Below, in pieces: positions 6,083 to 7,585 of a stretch of 7,585 nt of DNA. The translations under genes were made by a program, and so were the position numbers. The stretch comes from Bacteroidales bacterium (GTDB lineage: Bacteria > Bacteroidota > Bacteroidia > Bacteroidales > ML635J-15). The stretch spans positions 1 to 7,585 of the forward strand of contig JAQVPT010000122.1 of assembly GCA_028701945.1 (NCBI GenBank), given 5' to 3'. The notes beneath the pieces are model-generated. The model saw only the letters and a list, made by a program, of their open reading frames with translations, was not told where the DNA came from and made no database searches. Positions within the stretch are counted from its first letter, which is position 1. The number at the start of each line of letters is the position of its first letter.

Positions 6083-7021
6083 ATGGATATTACTGACAAA
6101 AATACTATTCCTTGGAATGACTATTCATCTTACATAAAGCAGGTATTTGGTTCGAGAGTGCAAAAGATTTCCGTAGATGCAGGTTTTACGTGTCCAAATA
6201 GAGATGGTTTAGCTGGGACAGGAGGATGTATTTATTGCACAAACAAGAGCTTTAGCCCATTTTATTGTAACGACAAAGCAAGTATCAAAGAACAGTTGGA
6301 AAAAGGGATTGCGTTTTTTAGTCCAAAATATAAAACTCAAAAATATCTGGCATATTTCCAGTCATTCACAAATACTTACGATAAAATAGACATATTAGAA
6401 CAAAAATTCAAAGAAGCCTTAGCGGTCGATGGAGTAAAAGGACTAGTAATAGCAACTCGTCCCGATTGTATCGATAAAGAGAGGCTTGAAATGATAAAAT
6501 CTGTTTGCAAAGGCAAGTATATTAGCATAGAATATGGTGCAGAATCAACGATTGACAAAACTCTAAATTTTATCAATAGAGGACATACTTACCAACAAAC
6601 TATTGATGCTGTTAATTTAACCTATAAAATGGGCATTGATTGCGGTTTACATTTAATTCTTGGATTACCAGGCGAAAATAAAAATGATTTTCTAAATCAT
6701 GCTAAAGAGATCTCCAAACTACCAATCAAAACTTTGAAAATTCATCAAATGCAGGTTCTTAAAGGTACAAAACTGCAAAAAATTTATGAGCAAAGCCCAA
6801 ATCTATTTTATGATATAAGTTTGCCAAGTTATTTGAAAATAATTGTTGAATTTCTTGAGCTTTTAAATCCTGAAATTATAGTAGAACGATTTACAAGTGA
6901 AGCTCCTAACGACATGATAATATATCCCGATTGGCAAGGCAAAAAGAACTTTGAAATTAGTCATATTGTACAAAAAGAAATGAATATGAAAGCTAGCTTT
7001 CAGGGGAAATTGTATTTGTAG
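6083..7021 (+). CDS. Radical SAM protein of the YhcC family (TIGR01212-like)
   Basis: This 312-residue protein matches the E. coli YhcC family in length and motifs. The iron-sulfur cluster cysteines are C37, C49 and C52 (VDAGFTCPNRDG, then GGCIYC), a CX11CX2C spacing characteristic of this branch and unlike the classic CX3CX2C. Further family marks are YFQSFTNTYD (91-100), IATRPDCI (123-130), SIEYGAES (148-155), LHLILGLPGE (189-198) and HQMQVLKGT (221-229). It should bind a [4Fe-4S] cluster and cleave S-adenosylmethionine to make a 5'-deoxyadenosyl radical; I know of no firmly established substrate. The ATG at 6083 abuts the rhomboid TAA (6080-6082), which implies translational coupling. Whether the pairing reflects function is unknown. 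Its last 45 codons recur as an orphan copy at 7380-7517. Confidence 0.93.
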   Translation: MDITDKNTIPWNDYSSYIKQVFGSRVQKISVDAGFTCPNRDGLAGTGGCIYCTNKSFSPFYCNDKASIKEQLEKGIAFFSPKYKTQKYLAYFQSFTNTYDKIDILEQKFKEALAVDGVKGLVIATRPDCIDKERLEMIKSVCKGKYISIEYGAESTIDKTLNFINRGHTYQQTIDAVNLTYKMGIDCGLHLILGLPGENKNDFLNHAKEISKLPIKTLKIHQMQVLKGTKLQKIYEQSPNLFYDISLPSYLKIIVEFLELLNPEIIVERFTSEAPNDMIIYPDWQGKKNFEISHIVQKEMNMKASFQGKLYL

Positions 7022-7074
7022 AAATAGCCAAAATTACATTCAGCCTTCCAGGCTGCTGATTTATCTCCATACAC

Positions 7075-7109
7075 AACCGTTGGTAAAATCTATGATTTCA
7101 CCAACGGTT
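7075..7109. repeat. Hairpin, 14 bp with one mismatch
   Basis: AACCGTTGGT (7075-7084) pairs with ACCAACGGTT (7100-7109). After one A/C mismatch, AAAT (7086-7089) pairs with ATTT (7095-7098) around the loop CTATG. The left arm recurs at 7571-7580, and the contig ends inside that second copy. There is no T-run, so it does not look like an intrinsic terminator. Confidence 0.75.
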
Positions 7110-7215
7110 ATAAACATTAAGCCCTACGAGCTTTTGTTGAATTATAACATCTATAAATCTAAAGCACAAATAACAGTTTTGAACAATACAACACAGCACG
7201 GAGTGCTGAATGTCT

Positions 7216-7249
7216 TTAACCTCAGACTTCGTTAGATGTCTGAGGTTAA
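7216..7249. repeat. Perfect 12-bp hairpin
   Basis: TTAACCTCAGAC (7216-7227) pairs exactly with GTCTGAGGTTAA (7238-7249) around a ten-base loop, TTCGTTAGAT. No T-run follows, so it is structural rather than a classical terminator. Confidence 0.75.
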
Positions 7250-7379
7250 CTCTAACTTTAAATATGCAGCCTGGAAGGCTGAATGTGCTTTAATAAGTAA
7301 TAGGTAAAATAAAACTGTAAAAAACATATTATTAAGCAAGCATAAACGCGATTTTGCAACTCAAAGCATAAATTCAATT

Positions 7380-7517
7380 AAGCGTTTCACTAGTGAATCT
7401 CCTAAAGACATGATAATTTATCCTGACTGGCATGGAAAACAGAACTTTGAAATTAGTGATATTGTACAAAAAGAAATGAATATGAAAGCTAGCTTTCAGG
7501 GGAAATTGTATTTGTAG
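7380..7517 (+). pseudogene. Orphan duplicate of the last 45 codons of the radical SAM gene
   Basis: From AAG at 7380 to TAG at 7515-7517, the frame encodes KRFTSESPKDMIIYPDWHGK and continues to the same ...GKLYL end as residues 268-312 of the gene at 6083-7021. Six residues differ (E to K, A to S, N to K, Q to H, K to Q, H to D), all in the first 27 positions. The last 18 residues and the downstream DNA are identical. Upstream, similarity fades by about 7378. The frame stays open back to about 7310 without a recognisable domain or start, and the iron-sulfur cysteines are absent, so this cannot be a working enzyme. It looks like a partial duplication remnant. It could instead be the end of a divergent strain or paralogous copy joined by the assembler. 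Confidence 0.8.
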
Positions 7518-7585
7518 AAATAGCCAAAATTACATTCAGCCTTCCAGGCTGCTGATTTATCTCCATACACAACCGTTGGTAAAAT
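7459..7585 (+). repeat. Terminal 127-base direct repeat of 6963-7089
   Basis: Every base from 7459 to the end of the window equals the base 496 positions earlier. The last difference before it is C at 6962 versus G at 7458. The repeat spans the end of the radical SAM reading frame, its stop, the first arm of the 21-bp inverted repeat (7532-7552) and the left part of the next hairpin. A length of exactly 127 points to a de Bruijn graph assembly boundary, so the true repeat may run further than shown. Confidence 0.9.

Larger units (their letters stand above)
7036..7286. repeat. Hairpin cluster enclosed by a perfect 21-bp inverted repeat
   Basis: The arms 7036-7056 (ACATTCAGCCTTCCAGG...) and 7266-7286 (...CCTGGAAGGCTGAATGT) are exact reverse complements over 21 bases and enclose 209 bases. 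Each arm is itself a small palindrome (CAGCC-TTCCA-GGCTG at 7041-7055; CAGCC-TGGAA-GGCTG at 7267-7281). Inside are four further hairpins: 7075-7109; 7107-7148 (GTTATAA/TTATAAC with AACA/TGTT and AAGC/GCTT inside); 7194-7208 (CAGCAC-GGA-GTGCTG); and 7216-7249. The module GCTGAATGT recurs at 7205-7213 and 7278-7286, each followed by CTTTAA. It begins 15 bases after the radical SAM stop. It could be a mosaic of palindromic units, a small non-autonomous element or a branched RNA. No flanking target-site duplication is visible. Confidence 0.75.

Noticed and set aside
5383..6576. Several open frames of 66-81 codons overlapping the rhomboid and radical SAM genes on both strands.
   Set aside because: They overlap well-supported genes with intact active-site motifs. 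Their translations show no domain, and the plus-strand one (5895-6137) is a frame-shifted reading across the operon junction.
7036..7286. A classical MITE with 21-bp terminal inverted repeats.
   Set aside because: The flanks (AAATT before and GCTTT after) show no target-site duplication, and the arms are self-palindromic, which fits palindromic units at least as well. It is left as an unclassified hairpin cluster.
7022..7585. A CRISPR array or integron attC cluster, suggested by repeated palindromes.
   Set aside because: The hairpins differ from one another and are irregularly spaced, with no constant repeat-spacer period. No cas or integrase gene is present. The only exact direct repeat is the 127-base copy.

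Overview
The window looks like one contig end of an AT-rich genome from the phylum Bacteroidota. Four things point there: a large secreted protein ending in a type IX secretion (Por) sorting domain, an OmpA-family lipoprotein-like protein with an N-terminal beta-sandwich, a type 2 orotidine-5'-phosphate decarboxylase, and TAnnTTTG-type -7 promoter boxes in place of E. coli-like promoters and strong Shine-Dalgarno sites.

Layout, left to right: (1) 1-102 is the C-terminal tail of a gene that enters from the left, possibly a transposase; 103-295 has no recognisable gene. (2) 296-1030, minus strand, is an OmpA-type peptidoglycan-binding envelope protein. (3) 1031-1440 is a 410-base non-coding gap between divergent genes. 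It carries a GC-rich dispersed-repeat-like stretch and a nested imperfect hairpin of about 123 bases. (4) 1441-2196 is a family 2 glycosyltransferase resembling WaaE/KdtX/LgtF core-oligosaccharide enzymes. (5) 2281-4311 is a 676-residue secreted T9SS cargo protein of unknown function, closed by a strong intrinsic terminator. (6) 4395-5222 is pyrF, the last step of UMP synthesis, as a single gene. (7) 5396-6082 and 6083-7021 are a rhomboid protease and a YhcC-type radical SAM protein. The second start codon directly follows the first stop codon, so they form a two-gene operon. (8) 7022-7585 is non-coding. It holds a cluster of short hairpins enclosed by a perfect 21-bp inverted repeat, then a second, orphan copy of the last 45 codons of the radical SAM gene with its downstream sequence.

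Most genes are ordinary housekeeping or envelope functions, and there is no sign of a defence, CRISPR or biosynthetic cluster. The unusual part is the right end. The final 127 bases repeat 6963-7089 exactly, at a spacing of 496 bases, and the identity starts abruptly after a stretch with 13 differences in 78 bases. Exactly 127 is a common maximum k-mer in short-read assemblers, so the contig probably stops where the assembly graph re-enters a repeat. The duplication and the hairpin cluster deserve attention, but the copy number and what follows 7585 cannot be trusted from this sequence. The paired surface functions (OmpA, glycosyltransferase, T9SS cargo) suit a diderm envelope, but nothing shows that they act together.
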